A DNA stretch of 64,000 nucleotides from Lysobacter enzymogenes (GCF_017355525.1 NZ_CP067395.1:1922001-1986000); one strand, 5' to 3'. Positions 34,489-46,300 are shown, counted from the first letter of the stretch. The notes: generated by a model from the letters alone, not told the origin. Translations and numbers: made by a program.

Positions 34489-34828
34489 TGCCTGGATCGC
34501 CGGTTTGCGGTTGTGTGAGGATGCGCCGGTTCGACTCGGTGCGCACGCATTATCCGGCTACTGCACGGGATCGGCCGGGTTCGTCCGACCGCTGCCGGAG
34601 CCGCGAACCTTCCAAGCCGTCGTCCCCGCGAAGACGGGGATCCAGGGCTTCATCGCGGTATGGCTCTGAAGTCTCTGGATCCCCGCCTTCGCGGGGATGA
34701 CGTTCTGGGGGAACGCCGCGACGAAACCCAGGATCTCCGCCTGCGCCGGGACGAGGTTTCGGGAGAGCGCCGCGACGCAACCCGAGTCCGCAGCCCGCCT
34801 CGCCCGCCGAACCCCACGCAAAAGAAAA
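34489..34828. repeat. Intergenic region with one dispersed palindromic repeat and a half copy
   Basis: 34619-34702 is a full copy of the 84-bp palindromic pair found at 2751 and 30005. A half copy (right palindrome only) follows at about 34723-34753. No gene is visible. This is the last host-type sequence before the island boundary repeat. Confidence 0.8.
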
Positions 34829-34853
34829 CCTCGTGTCCCACTTGTGTGTTGGT
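34829..34853 (+). repeat. Island left boundary repeat (25-bp inverted repeat)
   Basis: Starts CCTCGTGTCCCACTTG; its exact reverse complement is at 57969-57993. It lies between host-type palindromic repeats and the PIN-domain gene. Weak similarity extends a few bases on both sides. Confidence 0.75.
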
Positions 34854-34953
34854 GAGGACGAGCGGGCGTCGCGTCAGCATTTACCGCTGTTAACTACCCA
34901 GCAGTTCTGAGGAAATGCGTTCAGCGTGAGCCAAGTAGGCCACTGGACGGCTG

Positions 34954-36366
34954 TTAAAGCTCGACCCCAAGTTCGTCTTTAAGGATTTCCGCGATGGCCC
35001 CTTCGCTGTCGCCAGGCTCGACCTCGATCTCCACCCGCCAAGTTCGGCTCTGAGCCTCGGGCAGGTTTTTAGCGGAGTAGCGGACTTCCAAGCTTCCGGT
35101 CGTGGAGCCCTCGACCTCGGGAGCAGCTCTCAACAGCAGGCCCAGGACTTCGTGCCCAATGCCATGGCGAAACTCTCCGCACTCACCCTCCAGTCGGATG
35201 CTGGAAAGCTGTGGCCTATCCCACCACCAATCGAAGTGCCGCCCAGGTCGTCCGATCAGCCGTGGACGATCCTCAGGCTCGTCCGAGCCATGGCTAAAAA
35301 CTGGCTCGGAAGGCTCAACTGCACCGTCCTCGAGAGAACTACCGAAAACGACGGTGGGTGGCGGTGGACGGCTGGGGAAGCCGCCGCTCGGATCCTTGCG
35401 TTCGTCCTCCCACAAATCCGGATCCACCAGTCGCAGCCCGCCGTGGGCGAACACCTCGACCACGAGATGGTCAGCGCTAACGGTGCCCGGATTTTTCAGC
35501 GTCAGATGGACCTCATAGGGGTCATGTGCCTTGTTCCAAGCACTCGGACAGACTTTGAGGTAGTGACGGAGCGCAACCAACCAGTCCTTGCGTAAGCGGT
35601 TATACGTGTCAGCCTGCCTAAGATGGAACTCCCTAGCGCCCATATGAGTTCGGCCTCTTTTCTCTGGGTAATCCAGCGCCACCGCTCGGATCGCGCGGTC
35701 CAAGAAGTCCTTCGAAATCGGCGGATACAAGGTGATCGTCACAGGGACGGTCTTCTCAAGCAGCACCCCCTCATCGGCCAGTTCCAGGGTGACCTGGGGT
35801 TGGGCGTTTTCGAGCGCCTTGATCTTTTCCCGCAAGGCTTTGTTCTCTTTCTCGGCCTCGTCGGTTTCAGGATCCAGCAGCCATTCGTCGGGCAGCAAGT
35901 GGCATTTCAGACCGACCGCCCGGGCGTAACTAATCGGACCGGTGTCGTGGCTCATCAGCGCAAGCTCACCGCCGTATAGCTCCTTCGAGCACGCCATGGC
36001 TTCCGCCACGATCCGACAATCGGCCTTCGTCGGATCCAATAACTCGTGCCGCTGACGCTCCGCGCTAAGCACTGGCGCTAGCCGGTAGGACACCCGGGGA
36101 TTGGCCTTGCGAACCACGACCTCGTCTCCAGGCGCGGTTCCCGACACCAGTGGCCGAAGCTGCGACAGGATCTTGCGCGCCCGCTTGACCCGGCGCCCGT
36201 TGCCTCCGCCCTTGTGATGATCCAGCTCGCTGGCGACTGCGATCAGGACGACCAACTCGACCTCATCGACCGCCTCGCCGGTCAAGTCGCCCCACGGGAC
36301 CTCCTCAGCGGCCTTGAACTGCAGAAAGAAGTTCGTGTCGGGGGCGTAGCGGCGCTTGATCGTCAT
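34954..36366 (-). CDS. PIN-domain ribonuclease-like protein with large C-terminal domain
   Basis: A 470-residue protein. Residues 1-165 form a PIN domain: YAPDTNFFLQF (first Asp), VASELDHHK, DPTKADCRIVAEAM and LMSHDTGPISYA supply the acidic metal ligands, so RNase activity is likely. A short coiled coil (EKENKALREKIKALENAQ) leads to about 280 residues rich in beta strands (VTLELADEGVLLEKTVPVTI, VHLTLKNPGTVSADHL), possibly a sensor. There is no antitoxin-like small gene beside it, so a classic VapC toxin is unlikely. Divergent from the ankyrin gene; the CTAAG-N5-CTTAG palindrome at 36510 lies between. Starts at 36375 or 36378 are also possible. Confidence 0.7.
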   Translation of the reverse strand: MTIKRRYAPDTNFFLQFKAAEEVPWGDLTGEAVDEVELVVLIAVASELDHHKGGGNGRRVKRARKILSQLRPLVSGTAPGDEVVVRKANPRVSYRLAPVLSAERQRHELLDPTKADCRIVAEAMACSKELYGGELALMSHDTGPISYARAVGLKCHLLPDEWLLDPETDEAEKENKALREKIKALENAQPQVTLELADEGVLLEKTVPVTITLYPPISKDFLDRAIRAVALDYPEKRGRTHMGAREFHLRQADTYNRLRKDWLVALRHYLKVCPSAWNKAHDPYEVHLTLKNPGTVSADHLVVEVFAHGGLRLVDPDLWEDERKDPSGGFPSRPPPPTVVFGSSLEDGAVEPSEPVFSHGSDEPEDRPRLIGRPGRHFDWWWDRPQLSSIRLEGECGEFRHGIGHEVLGLLLRAAPEVEGSTTGSLEVRYSAKNLPEAQSRTWRVEIEVEPGDSEGAIAEILKDELGVEL

Positions 36367-36509
36367 GGCGCTCATCATGCAAACCGAGGCAGATCCACGG
36401 CAAGACGAACGAACAAGCCGTCGGAGGCCCCTAGGTACCCCGGACGTTGCCGGCGTGTTGGCCGCATTTCGGCCGGATGTTGCAGCGCAGCTCGGACGCG
36501 TCCTAAAAA

Positions 36510-36524
36510 CTAAGGATTTCTTAG
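36510..36524. promoter_or_regulatory. Palindromic operator candidate, copy 1
   Basis: CTAAG GATTT CTTAG, one of four CTAAG-N5-CTTAG palindromes in the island. It is 79 bp before the ankyrin gene at 36603 and 144 bp from the PIN gene start, so it could control either or both. Confidence 0.65.
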
Positions 36525-36602
36525 AAGTGCGACGGGGTCGGCCTAGCTGGCAGGCCAGGCAGCCGTTAGACCTGGGCCCTCTCTCCCCAGAGCAGGCCTC
36601 GC

Positions 36603-37220
36603 ATGGACCGTACACCCCCCAAGCCCCCGCATCAGACCCTTGGCTCCCCCTCGGACCCGCCCGACGGCTCGCCCCGCAAGAGGCGCCGCCGGCGCCGGGA
36701 CCGCATGCGCTACCTCATGCCTGTCCAACTCGAACGGCTGTGCCGTCGCCTCAAGGTGCCGCTGCCTATCCCAGGGATCGACCCGAACTACGGACCGGCG
36801 CCCACGCCCTGGAAGGAGGCCGCGGAGGCGATGGCGGCCGCGGTCGAGCGGATCGAAAACCCGGAGCTGCGGGAGCGGGCCCGGGACCTGGCGTTCCCGG
36901 AACTCCACCACGCCGCGATCCAGGGCGACGTCGAGCTTGTGGAAGCGCTGCTCAACGCGGGCCTGGGGCCGGACATGTATCCGTGCACGGAGGACAGCGA
37001 CGACGAGCCGCCCCTGGTCTGGGTCGCCCAGCACCGCCAGCCGGAGTTGGACGACCCGTCGTTGCTGGCCGTGGCGCTGTTGCTGCTCGATCGGGGCGCC
37101 TGCGTCGACGAGGGCACGATGCCCCCGCTGCACTACGCCGCGGAGCTTGAGGACGAGGAGATGATGGCCCTGCTCTTGGGGGCGGGGGCGTCTCCAGAGG
37201 AAATCGATAGATCAGCATAG
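36603..37220 (+). CDS. Ankyrin-repeat protein
   Basis: A 205-residue protein. A basic N-terminal patch (PRKRRRRRRDRMRYLMPVQL) and a helical region are followed by ankyrin repeats: FPELHHAAIQGDVELVEALL, NAGLGPDMYP, and MPPLHYAAELEDEEMMALLL. No signal peptide. Ankyrin proteins bind partner proteins; in islands with secreted toxins they are often immunity or chaperone proteins. An operator-like palindrome lies upstream, shared with the second ankyrin gene at 55360-56346. Confidence 0.75.
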   Translation: MDRTPPKPPHQTLGSPSDPPDGSPRKRRRRRRDRMRYLMPVQLERLCRRLKVPLPIPGIDPNYGPAPTPWKEAAEAMAAAVERIENPELRERARDLAFPELHHAAIQGDVELVEALLNAGLGPDMYPCTEDSDDEPPLVWVAQHRQPELDDPSLLAVALLLLDRGACVDEGTMPPLHYAAELEDEEMMALLLGAGASPEEIDRSA

Positions 37221-37362
37221 TGTTGACAATGCAGGACCTGAGTTTTAAACATTCTCGTTATCTTCTCAAAGCCTCAGCGGTCAACTGGCGCGCTTAGCAA
37301 GCAAGCAGATTTCTAAAAGGCGCCCCGCGACCCTCCTTAGACGCAAGAGGAGATGCAAGGAA

Positions 37363-38358
37363 GTGAAAAATAAACAAAAAAGGTGGACTGTGAAAGAGTA
37401 TAGATACACATCAGGTCAAGACGTGAAACTTTACCGGCATCTGGTCGCGGCCTCGGAAAACTCGCTGTTTCATGAGCGACATTCAAAGAAAGTTCGTCAT
37501 CCTGCCGACATTTTGAGTGAGGAGGCTTCGGATATTTCGCGACGCTTCCTTGCCTTCCAAGACACCCTTCGCTTGCATTATGGACATATGGAGTGTGCCG
37601 ATGCGACGAGCAAACTCGTAACGAGGCTGGACGAGTTCTATGAGCAACTGGTCGTTATTTTTAAATGCCTTACACCCCCGCCGGTCACCGAAAGCGGGAG
37701 GCTGGAGGATGCGCTACTCGCCGCAAATCGCGATAAATGGATGGCTTTTTATGGGCGCACGAAGAGCCTGCATGACCCAATCCGCTTAGCGGCAAACGCA
37801 CTAAAACATAAGGGCGCAAAGATAGCTTTTGCTCGGGCGGTGAACCATCGCGGCGCTGAAGTGTTAGGGTTTTATATTAGCCACATTGTGGGCGCGGACG
37901 ATCTGCGCGGGCCCGACCCCGAGGTTCATCCAAAATATCGCGGAGTAGTAAATACAGCATTTTCCTATAACAATTTTTTGAGGGCGGCCGCGGGGCGAAT
38001 ATTCATATACATGGATGCGCTGGACAAAGCCCTTTTCAAAAAAGGCGATCCCATTGTTCCGTCTTCTATGGGCTTTTTGGATGGGCTCGTCAACGTGGCA
38101 AGCAGTTTGCCAGGACACTTTTTTCCGGATGAGTATGCTAAGCCATATACTGAGATAAAGAAGAAGGGGCAGCTGCATGAAGTAAAAACGTCATGCCGAT
38201 ATAAGTGCGAAAAAGGAGAGAACCCTGATCACATTCAAACGGTTGGGGTTGGTGCTGCCTTAAATCAAAGAACGAGCACATCCAACTCTTTTCTTCCCTA
38301 TCTACAGCTTTGGCATGGTGGAGCGGATCATATTTTAACGCGCTCGCCGTGGGCCTAA
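37363..38358 (+). CDS. Unknown protein, atypically low GC
   Basis: A 331-residue protein from a GTG at 37363 with AAGGA just upstream. It is mainly helical in its first half (DISRRFLAFQDTLRLHYGHM, RLDEFYEQLVVIFKCL, DPIRLAANALKHKGAKIAFA), the last resembling the HEPN-type conserved helix before a beta region (AEVLGFYISHIVGADDL). The base composition is clearly lower in GC than host genes, indicating recent transfer. No confident family. Confidence 0.6.
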   Translation: MKNKQKRWTVKEYRYTSGQDVKLYRHLVAASENSLFHERHSKKVRHPADILSEEASDISRRFLAFQDTLRLHYGHMECADATSKLVTRLDEFYEQLVVIFKCLTPPPVTESGRLEDALLAANRDKWMAFYGRTKSLHDPIRLAANALKHKGAKIAFARAVNHRGAEVLGFYISHIVGADDLRGPDPEVHPKYRGVVNTAFSYNNFLRAAAGRIFIYMDALDKALFKKGDPIVPSSMGFLDGLVNVASSLPGHFFPDEYAKPYTEIKKKGQLHEVKTSCRYKCEKGENPDHIQTVGVGAALNQRTSTSNSFLPYLQLWHGGADHILTRSPWA

Positions 38359-38620
38359 TCCACGCGAAGAACGTCATCGAAGCGAGCGATTGACGTGATT
38401 TAGGGGGCGATGCTTGTTCAATAGCAGTTCCCACGGAAGACGGCCATGTCAATCTTTGCCAGCAAGGCATGGCTGCTCTTTTGCATATTTACTGTGCCGC
38501 CGGAACCCGATGCTTGATTTATTCAGCACCGCTGGGCCAAAAAGCGACCAATGTTCCGGGACAGCGCAGACGATTGGCCCTAACCTCCCTGCAAGGGTTT
38601 AGCCCCGCAGGGTCAACGGA

Positions 38621-41428
38621 ATGGCGCGCAAAGAGTGGAGCCCCTCGCTCTGGGGCAAATGCTTCACCGGATCGAAGGACTGGGTGGTCACCCTGGACGG
38701 CGCCCGGCTGGATGTGTCGGTTGAGGGGCGCCGCTTCACCCACGAGCTGAAACTCAGTTCCCCTCTGATCGCGAAGCAGGGCATCTTCTGGACCGCGCTC
38801 CACCTGAAGGTAACGGGTCAACCCACGGTTGAGTTGGACGGGATCCCAAACGTCCACGGCCAAGCCATCGTGGCGTCGATCCAGGCCGTGCTCCGGGCGA
38901 ACCAAGCCGAGATCGACCGCCAACGCGAGGCGGAACGGTTGGTCGATCGCCGAGCCTACTTCGACCGGGAGGTCGCCGCGCTGAAGGTCTGGCGGGCCCG
39001 CATCCGTGAAACCGTGGCGGAGCACGACCGGGGCCGGCGCTGGGTTACGCGCGAGACCATCCAGGCGCTTGAGGCGGTGCGGCCGGCCGCCATCTACAGC
39101 GCGTTGAAGGCCATGGTCGCCGAGCCCGACATCCAGGGGTACCTGGGCGGTGGCGAGGGCGAGCGCTTGAGCGACGCCTACGATTGCGTCGCCTGGGCGG
39201 GGGCGGACCTGCCGGCGGAGATCGCCAAACGCAACGAGGCCCATCTCCAGCGCGAGCTGGTGGCGTCCAAGGCGCTGCTCGACCGCGTGGAGAGCCGACC
39301 GCTGAACCCCGAGCAGGCGCGCGCGGTGCTGTGCTTCGACAACCGTGTCCAGGTCGTGGCCTCAGCCGGGTCAGGGAAGACGTCGACCATGGTCGCCAAG
39401 GCCGCGTATGCGATCGAACGCGGCCTGGTCGCCCCCAACAAGATCTTGATGCTGGCCTTCAACGACGCCGCGGCCAAGGAGCTCAAGGCCCGAGCCCAAC
39501 TGGCGATGGAGCGCATCGGCCGCCCCGAGGTCGAGTTGGAGGCGATGACGTTCCACAAGTTCGGCTCCAAGGTGATCGGACAGGCCAGCCACCGCCGGCG
39601 CGTGCCGAACTGGGTGAAGGATCGGGACATCGAGGTGCTGGGCGAGCTCGTCGCGGCGCTCAAGAAGCGCAACCGGGGCTTCCGCCAACGCTGGGACCTG
39701 TTCCGCACCGTCTTTGGCCGCGGCCTGCCCGGGTTTGGGGTCGAGCAGGAGCACGAGGACTACAGCCGCAGCACCCGAAAGACGGGCTTCAAGACGCTCA
39801 ACGGCGAGGTGGTGAAGAGCCTCGAGGAGGTCATGATCGCCGACTGGCTGTTCTACAACGGCGTGAACTACCAATACGAACCCCGCTACCGCCACCCGAC
39901 CGCGGACCGGACCCACGTCCAATACCACCCGGACTTTTACTACCCGGACATCGGGCTCTACCACGAGCATTTCGCACTCAACGAGCGCGGCCACCCGCCC
40001 GAAAAGTTCCCGGACTACATGCAGGGCGTGCATTGGAAGCGCGCGACCCACGCCCGCATGCGCACCGACTTCATCGAGACGACCTCCGCCAGCCTGCGCA
40101 GCGGCAAGGCGTTCGATCTGCTGACCAAAGCGCTCACCGAGCGCGGCCTCAAGCTGGACCCCAAGCCGGATCGCCCGAGCAACGGGCGCAAGCCGATCGA
40201 GGACCCGGAACTGGTGAAGCTGATGCGCAGCTTCATCTGCCACGCGAAGAGCAACAACCTGTCCTTGGACGCCCTCAAGGAGAGGGTGCGCAAGGACAAG
40301 GACGCCTTCGCCTACCGCCACAAGAAGTTCTTGGGGCTCTACGAGACGGTCCGCCACGCCTGGGACACCGCGCTGGCCGAGGAGGACGGGATCGACTTCG
40401 AGGACATGCTCAACTGGGCGGCCGAGCACCTGGAAACGGGGCTGTGGGTCTCGCCCTACGAGCTGGTGCTCGCCGACGAGTTCCAGGACGCCTCCTGGGC
40501 CCAGGCCCGCTTGGTGCAGGCCCTGGTCAACGCACCGGGACGGTACCTACTGGCGGTGGGCGACGATTGGCAGAGCATCAACCGCTTCGCCGGCGCAGAC
40601 GTGTCGGTCATGACCGGGTTCGAGCACTGGTGCGGTCGCAGCCAGGTGCTGCGCCTGGAGGAGACCTTCCGCTGCCCTCAAGCGCTGTGCGACGCGGCCG
40701 GCGGGTTCATCGCGAAGAACCCCAACCAGATCCCCAAGACCGTGCGTTCGGCGACCCGAGCCCACGGACCGGTCCTGCAGGCCTTCCAGGTGCCCGACGC
40801 CCGCCAAGTCAAAAGCGCGGTCGATCGTTATTTGGCCGATCTGTATGAGCAGGTGGCCGACGGACGGGTGGCGCCTGGCAAGGGCGGCAAGGTCAGCGTG
40901 TTTGTGCTGGGACGCTATCAAAAAAACCGTGTCTTCGTGCCCGGCGATTGGCAGAAGCGCTTCGGCAGCCATCTGACGGTCTCCTTCCACACGATCCACG
41001 GGTCAAAAGGCCTTGAGGCCGATTACGTCGTTCTGCCTGACATGACCCGGCGAGGATTTCCCAACGAGCGTGGCGAAGACCCTGTGCTCGCGCTGGCGAT
41101 GCCCTCGGAAGACACGTTCCCGCTGGCGGAAGAGCGCCGTCTGTTTTACGTGGCGCTGACGCGGGCGCGGCGATCGGTGGCGATGTTCACCGTCGAAAAG
41201 CAGTTCTCGGTGTTTCTGACCGAGCTCATGGAAAGCCAGCAGCTCGAGGTCATCGGGGTCGACGGCGAGGTGGCGGAAATCGTGATGTGCCGTAAATGCA
41301 AGCACGGGGTCATGGTGGAGAGGAGCGGGAGCCGAGGATTGTTTTTGTCGTGCTCGAACTTTCCTGGATGCGCATATTCATGCGACGTGATGGATGTCAG
41401 CCTTGCTTTAAAAAGCATAAGGAAGTGA
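38621..41428 (+). CDS. Helicase IV (HelD/UvrD-like) with nuclease-like insert and zinc finger
   Basis: A 935-residue superfamily 1 helicase. An N-terminal extension of about 220 residues resembles helicase IV. Walker A is VVASAGSGKTSTMVAKAAYA (about 245-264); later come VLADEFQDASWAQARLVQAL (Walker B), VGDDWQSINRFAGAD, LRLEETFRCPQALCDAA, SFHTIHGSKGLEADYVVLPD and RRLFYVALTRARRSV. Between the helicase lobes, YQYEPRYRHPTADRTHVQYH then PDFYYPDIGLYHEHFAL looks like a PD-(D/E)XK-type fold. The C-terminus is a topoisomerase-type zinc finger (CRKCKHG, CSNFPGC). E. coli HelD has 684 residues, so this version is enlarged. Probable role in DNA processing or defence. Confidence 0.82.
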   Translation: MARKEWSPSLWGKCFTGSKDWVVTLDGARLDVSVEGRRFTHELKLSSPLIAKQGIFWTALHLKVTGQPTVELDGIPNVHGQAIVASIQAVLRANQAEIDRQREAERLVDRRAYFDREVAALKVWRARIRETVAEHDRGRRWVTRETIQALEAVRPAAIYSALKAMVAEPDIQGYLGGGEGERLSDAYDCVAWAGADLPAEIAKRNEAHLQRELVASKALLDRVESRPLNPEQARAVLCFDNRVQVVASAGSGKTSTMVAKAAYAIERGLVAPNKILMLAFNDAAAKELKARAQLAMERIGRPEVELEAMTFHKFGSKVIGQASHRRRVPNWVKDRDIEVLGELVAALKKRNRGFRQRWDLFRTVFGRGLPGFGVEQEHEDYSRSTRKTGFKTLNGEVVKSLEEVMIADWLFYNGVNYQYEPRYRHPTADRTHVQYHPDFYYPDIGLYHEHFALNERGHPPEKFPDYMQGVHWKRATHARMRTDFIETTSASLRSGKAFDLLTKALTERGLKLDPKPDRPSNGRKPIEDPELVKLMRSFICHAKSNNLSLDALKERVRKDKDAFAYRHKKFLGLYETVRHAWDTALAEEDGIDFEDMLNWAAEHLETGLWVSPYELVLADEFQDASWAQARLVQALVNAPGRYLLAVGDDWQSINRFAGADVSVMTGFEHWCGRSQVLRLEETFRCPQALCDAAGGFIAKNPNQIPKTVRSATRAHGPVLQAFQVPDARQVKSAVDRYLADLYEQVADGRVAPGKGGKVSVFVLGRYQKNRVFVPGDWQKRFGSHLTVSFHTIHGSKGLEADYVVLPDMTRRGFPNERGEDPVLALAMPSEDTFPLAEERRLFYVALTRARRSVAMFTVEKQFSVFLTELMESQQLEVIGVDGEVAEIVMCRKCKHGVMVERSGSRGLFLSCSNFPGCAYSCDVMDVSLALKSIRK

Positions 41429-41432
41429 TGCT

Positions 41433-42173
<741 letters not shown>

Positions 42174-42369
42174 TAGATTGAGTAAATCATAAAGATACCG
42201 AAAGATACTGCGGTCGTGCCGACCATCCACGTAAACAATGATGGCGCCCGTACCTTGTCTTTATTTTTATTGGGAGTATTCATTTCCCTCTCCTTTGCGG
42301 CTATCAGTACCCATAACCCAAGTGGCGAGTTTGTCAAGCGCGGGCATCTAAGTGGTGGCGGGAGACTTC

Positions 42370-43254
42370 ATGAGGGATCGCATTACATCTTGGAAACGAG
42401 CGTTCGAAGCTGACGATCAGGCTATCCTCCCCACGCTGATCAACTTCGCGTGGAACTACGCGTCCTTCTCGACCATTGTGGAAGTGGTTCGCAACAGCCC
42501 GGAGGAACCGGATGGCAGTAGGTCGCTCAATCCTCTGCTCTTCGATCTTCTGATCGGAGGCTACTGGGGCAACGCGTTGCTGGCGGTTCGCCGCTTGGTG
42601 GACAAGGGCCCTATTCAGGGCCCCAACGGCGTGTGCTCGATAAGCGCGATCATCCAGGACGTCCGGGCCTGCCGGCAGCGCCTCACCCGCAAGGTGTACG
42701 TCGAAGACATTGCGGGGCTGTCCTACAACTACGAGGTCCTGAAGGACCACTATTGGCGCCATGTGCTTGCACAGCCGCCGGGGCCTCGTTACGTGCCCAG
42801 AGAGCTTGAGTATGAGCCCTCTGAGGACCGGCATGCCCAGTTCGATTGGCTCAGCGGTACCACGCCCGGCAACAGCACACCGGACGACCTTATCCGGGAG
42901 GAAGTGTTCGATCGCTTGGAGGCTAGGCTGGCCCCCTTGGACGGGGTCGCTGCCCACGCCACCATTCACTACGCTCACGCCGCCACGGAAGCCAGCCGAA
43001 ACGGGCGGGTGCTCGCTCAGTGGGGACAAGGTGAAGCGAAAGAAGCCCTAAAGACCCTGGCCGAAACGGCTGAGCTGGTCGGGCGGTGGTTTTGCTACAG
43101 CGGCATTGGGAACATCCTGCCGACACCCCAATACGATCAGTTCCGGTTCCTGGATCGGCTAGCGCCCATCTCGGAAGAACAGCTTCAGCAGCAGTGGGAC
43201 GACTTTGACGCCGAGGTGGGTCGTTGGCCGTCCATTGAAGACGCCCAGCTGTAG
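42370..43254 (+). CDS. HEPN/AbiU2-like protein (tentative)
   Basis: A 294-residue soluble helical protein. The ATG at 42370 has GGGAGACTTC directly upstream. The section YWGNALLAVRRLVDKGPIQG then VCSISAIIQDVRACRQRL resembles AbiU2-type HEPN proteins, in which a helix with Arg-Leu-x-Asp is followed by a Ser-x-x-x-Leu segment. The C-terminal part includes HYAHAATEASRNGR. AbiU2 proteins occur in phage-defence loci. The similarity is weak and judged by eye. It converges on the Avs-like gene. Confidence 0.5.
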   Translation: MRDRITSWKRAFEADDQAILPTLINFAWNYASFSTIVEVVRNSPEEPDGSRSLNPLLFDLLIGGYWGNALLAVRRLVDKGPIQGPNGVCSISAIIQDVRACRQRLTRKVYVEDIAGLSYNYEVLKDHYWRHVLAQPPGPRYVPRELEYEPSEDRHAQFDWLSGTTPGNSTPDDLIREEVFDRLEARLAPLDGVAAHATIHYAHAATEASRNGRVLAQWGQGEAKEALKTLAETAELVGRWFCYSGIGNILPTPQYDQFRFLDRLAPISEEQLQQQWDDFDAEVGRWPSIEDAQL

Positions 43255-43303
43255 AGGCTGCGAACGCTAGTTTCCCAAACTTCAACTCGCCAGCATGGAT
43301 TTT

Positions 43304-46300
43304 TTACTCAAACGTCTCTGGTCGAGCACGGGTAACCCCCTCTCTGTCGAAGTGGTCCCAGAACGATAGGCGTTCCCTCAGCGCATCCAACGCCGCCTCC
43401 TTAGCCATTTGTCCATCGACGTCATCAACTACTTGAAGCTGATTGAGAACAAGCATGCACCGCTTCAGGTAGGCAAGTTCACCCCGGCCATCGCCCTCCA
43501 ACCCACGCTCGCGAAAGAGCGCAAAAAAGCTAGCTTTGTCGTTGGATATCTCAAACAGGCGCTGAAAAAGGGACGGGCTGTTGGTTTGGGGCGGGGCCAG
43601 ATCTCCGATTTGCATCGTCAACGGCAAGCGACCAACCATGTCCGCGGCGCACCAATCAAAAAGAGCGTCATCCGAGATGGCGGGGCGCCCTTGACCTTCC
43701 AGAGCGGTGTCTCGCTCTGCGCGCAGGATCTCCCCGATTGTTTCAACGCTCCAGCGCTGCAGCCCCTGAAGGGCGGTGAGCGTTGCATAGGGATACTTCT
43801 GAAGGATCGGTGCGATGAAACTGCCCATGGTCGAGCGCGGATAGAGAGGTTCCTCGGCACGAAACCCAACAACCAACGGCAAAAGATCGGCCAGTTCCTC
43901 AAAGCTTGGCAACTGCGCCACGCAGAACTTGAGGATGCGCTCGACACGGTTTTCCAGCATGCCTAAATGAACGACAAGATCCGGCCATGGCCTATGAAGC
44001 AAGAAGCCTTTCATGTAGCGGGCCAGCACCAACCTTTCGGTACCATCTCGGACATGCGCGCAGCGAGCCAAGTGCTGTAGCAGCAAAATGCCTGTTCGCA
44101 CTCCATCCTCGCCTTTGTCAGCGATGGCACTCACGATCGCGGCCCAGTCGGCCGCTTTGGTCTGTTCGCCTAGGCTGTTCCAAGCCATCGCTGCGTAGCG
44201 AACAACCGGTGTGCGACCCACCGCTAAGGATCGCAGCACCCTTGCCACACTCGGTTTGTCGAGAGACGTATGCGCTTGGAGCTCGGGAAAATAGGGCGCA
44301 AGTTGTTCATCGATCGCCAAGCGGTCGAGCCAAACTGCCAAGGGGCCCGGATTTGCCTCGGCCCACGTTTCGACGACGCCGTACAGAAAGCGGATTGAGA
44401 CAGTATTCGGATTTGCCGAGCGAAGGTGCCTTTCCACATCGTCGATAAACGCCCCCAGGTTGGGGTGCGCCCGGCCCAAGCCGCGGCCCAGCGCCTCTGC
44501 GACCTCGTGGTTTCCCTCGATCAGCAACGAAGGCAACAACCCCTTCAGACGCTCTCGGTCTCCGGCGGCGAGCAACCGCCCCAACTCCTCGCAGCGCTCT
44601 GCTGCACGTCTCACTTGCTCGTCGTAATCATCGACTTCGGACGCATACTCCCAGTGCCAATCCCGATCAGAATGGAAGCGGGCAGCGACCTCTTCGTACA
44701 GATCGGCCGGCCCCAACGCCTGCTCAAGGGCTTCAGCAAATACTCGAACTTCCTGCGAGAGCATGGGGTCCCGGCTCAGGCGCCTAGCCTCAACCCAGGC
44801 TTGCGACCATCCGTCCATGCCCCGAAACGTGAGGGCAATCTTTGTCACGCTTCCTGCGGTTGCTTCCTCTGTCAGCAACCCCTCCAAGTTATCCAGGATT
44901 GCCTTTCTGACTTGGCGGCCACGCTCACCGTCGGCGAGCCCCCAGCGCGCCACAAGATCCAAAAACACCGCATGCCACATTCGCAACTCGTCCCGCGACG
45001 AGGGCCGCCAACCGTAGTCGCGTTTTCGTGCACCGAAACGGTCGAAAAACTCACGCCTCAGGTAAGACGTCTTCAATGCCGTGCTCAAGAGCTCCGCACC
45101 GAGAGACCAGTCGGGTGTACGGTCCGACCCGAGCAACCCATCGATCACCTTGGCGCGTTGCTCAGCACCCGCGTGAGAGCCTGAAAGCCAGACTTGGAAC
45201 AGCGAGGCCATCCGGTTTGTTCGCAGTTTTCCACCCAGCTCGACCAACGCGGCCCTCTGAATGAGGGCCCAAAGCACCGTGGTGCTGCGGTGGAACAGCG
45301 CCGGATCGTAGGCGATCCATCTGCACAAACTGATCAACTCGTCCAAATGCTCATCGCCGCGAGCGCCGATGGCTTCTTGCGCTGTAAAGCGCTCTATCAC
45401 GGACAAAGCACCTTCTGGCACCACCGCCGCCGCGCGTACAAAGCCGCGAAACTCCTGATGGGACATGGTTGCCAGGTCAGCGTAACGCCCACCCGGACTC
45501 TGCCATGACGCCACAAGCGCTTGAGCTTGTGGGGAGGTGTGAAGGTAGCTCAAGCGGTGGACGAACGAGGCAGCCACCCGATCGGATGCATCCTCCACCA
45601 AACACTTCTTGATGAGGCCTAAGGGCGTTTCCTCAAGCGCTTGGCTAGCAAGCCGGTTGGACACCGCGGGCGGCAACAACGCGCGCATTCTGCCGCGCGC
45701 CTGGAGCAAGCCTCGCCCCTTGATCGTCGCCATATGCCGGAAAAAAACTTGGGGGGTGACACCCGCGAACTCGGCGAGCACCGTCATTTCGGAGCCCACT
45801 TCCAGACTTTCGCCATCGAAGGAATACAGCAAGCTGGCCGCTTGGGCGCAACGAAGCAGTTCGTCGCCGCCCCCAGCTTTCTGATCGAACAAGCGCTGAA
45901 ACAGTTCGCGGTCGTTGAGCGAGGCCAAGTCCTGCGTGTGCTCGGCCGTGGAGGCCAAGGCAAACGCGACCCGTGCGTTGCCTTCGCTCGCGGCCACCAC
46001 GGTGGAGAGGTCGTTGTCCGACAGCTGCGGGTATCGATCCCTCAGCAACGAGCGCAGCGTTTCGGCCGATACGCCCTCCATGTGGTAACACCGCGTGTCT
46101 TCCGGGATGCCATCCTGGATGTCGTATTCGATCGTCAAAAGCCCCAGCGAGGGCGCAAACTCATGCTTGCACTCGACCAAGGCAGCATGCGTAGTCTGGC
46201 CGCAGTTATCGACGATCAGGACGGCTGGGTGGTCATAGGCGCCTAACGCCTTCAGCATGGCCTGCGGCGTTGGTACCGGCCCGTCGCCTGCGTCCGTGTA

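Noticed and set aside
42216..42413. 65-codon plus-strand frame
   Set aside because: It overlaps the better supported gene at 42370, which has a good ribosome site. The short frame has no clear one and no recognisable features.
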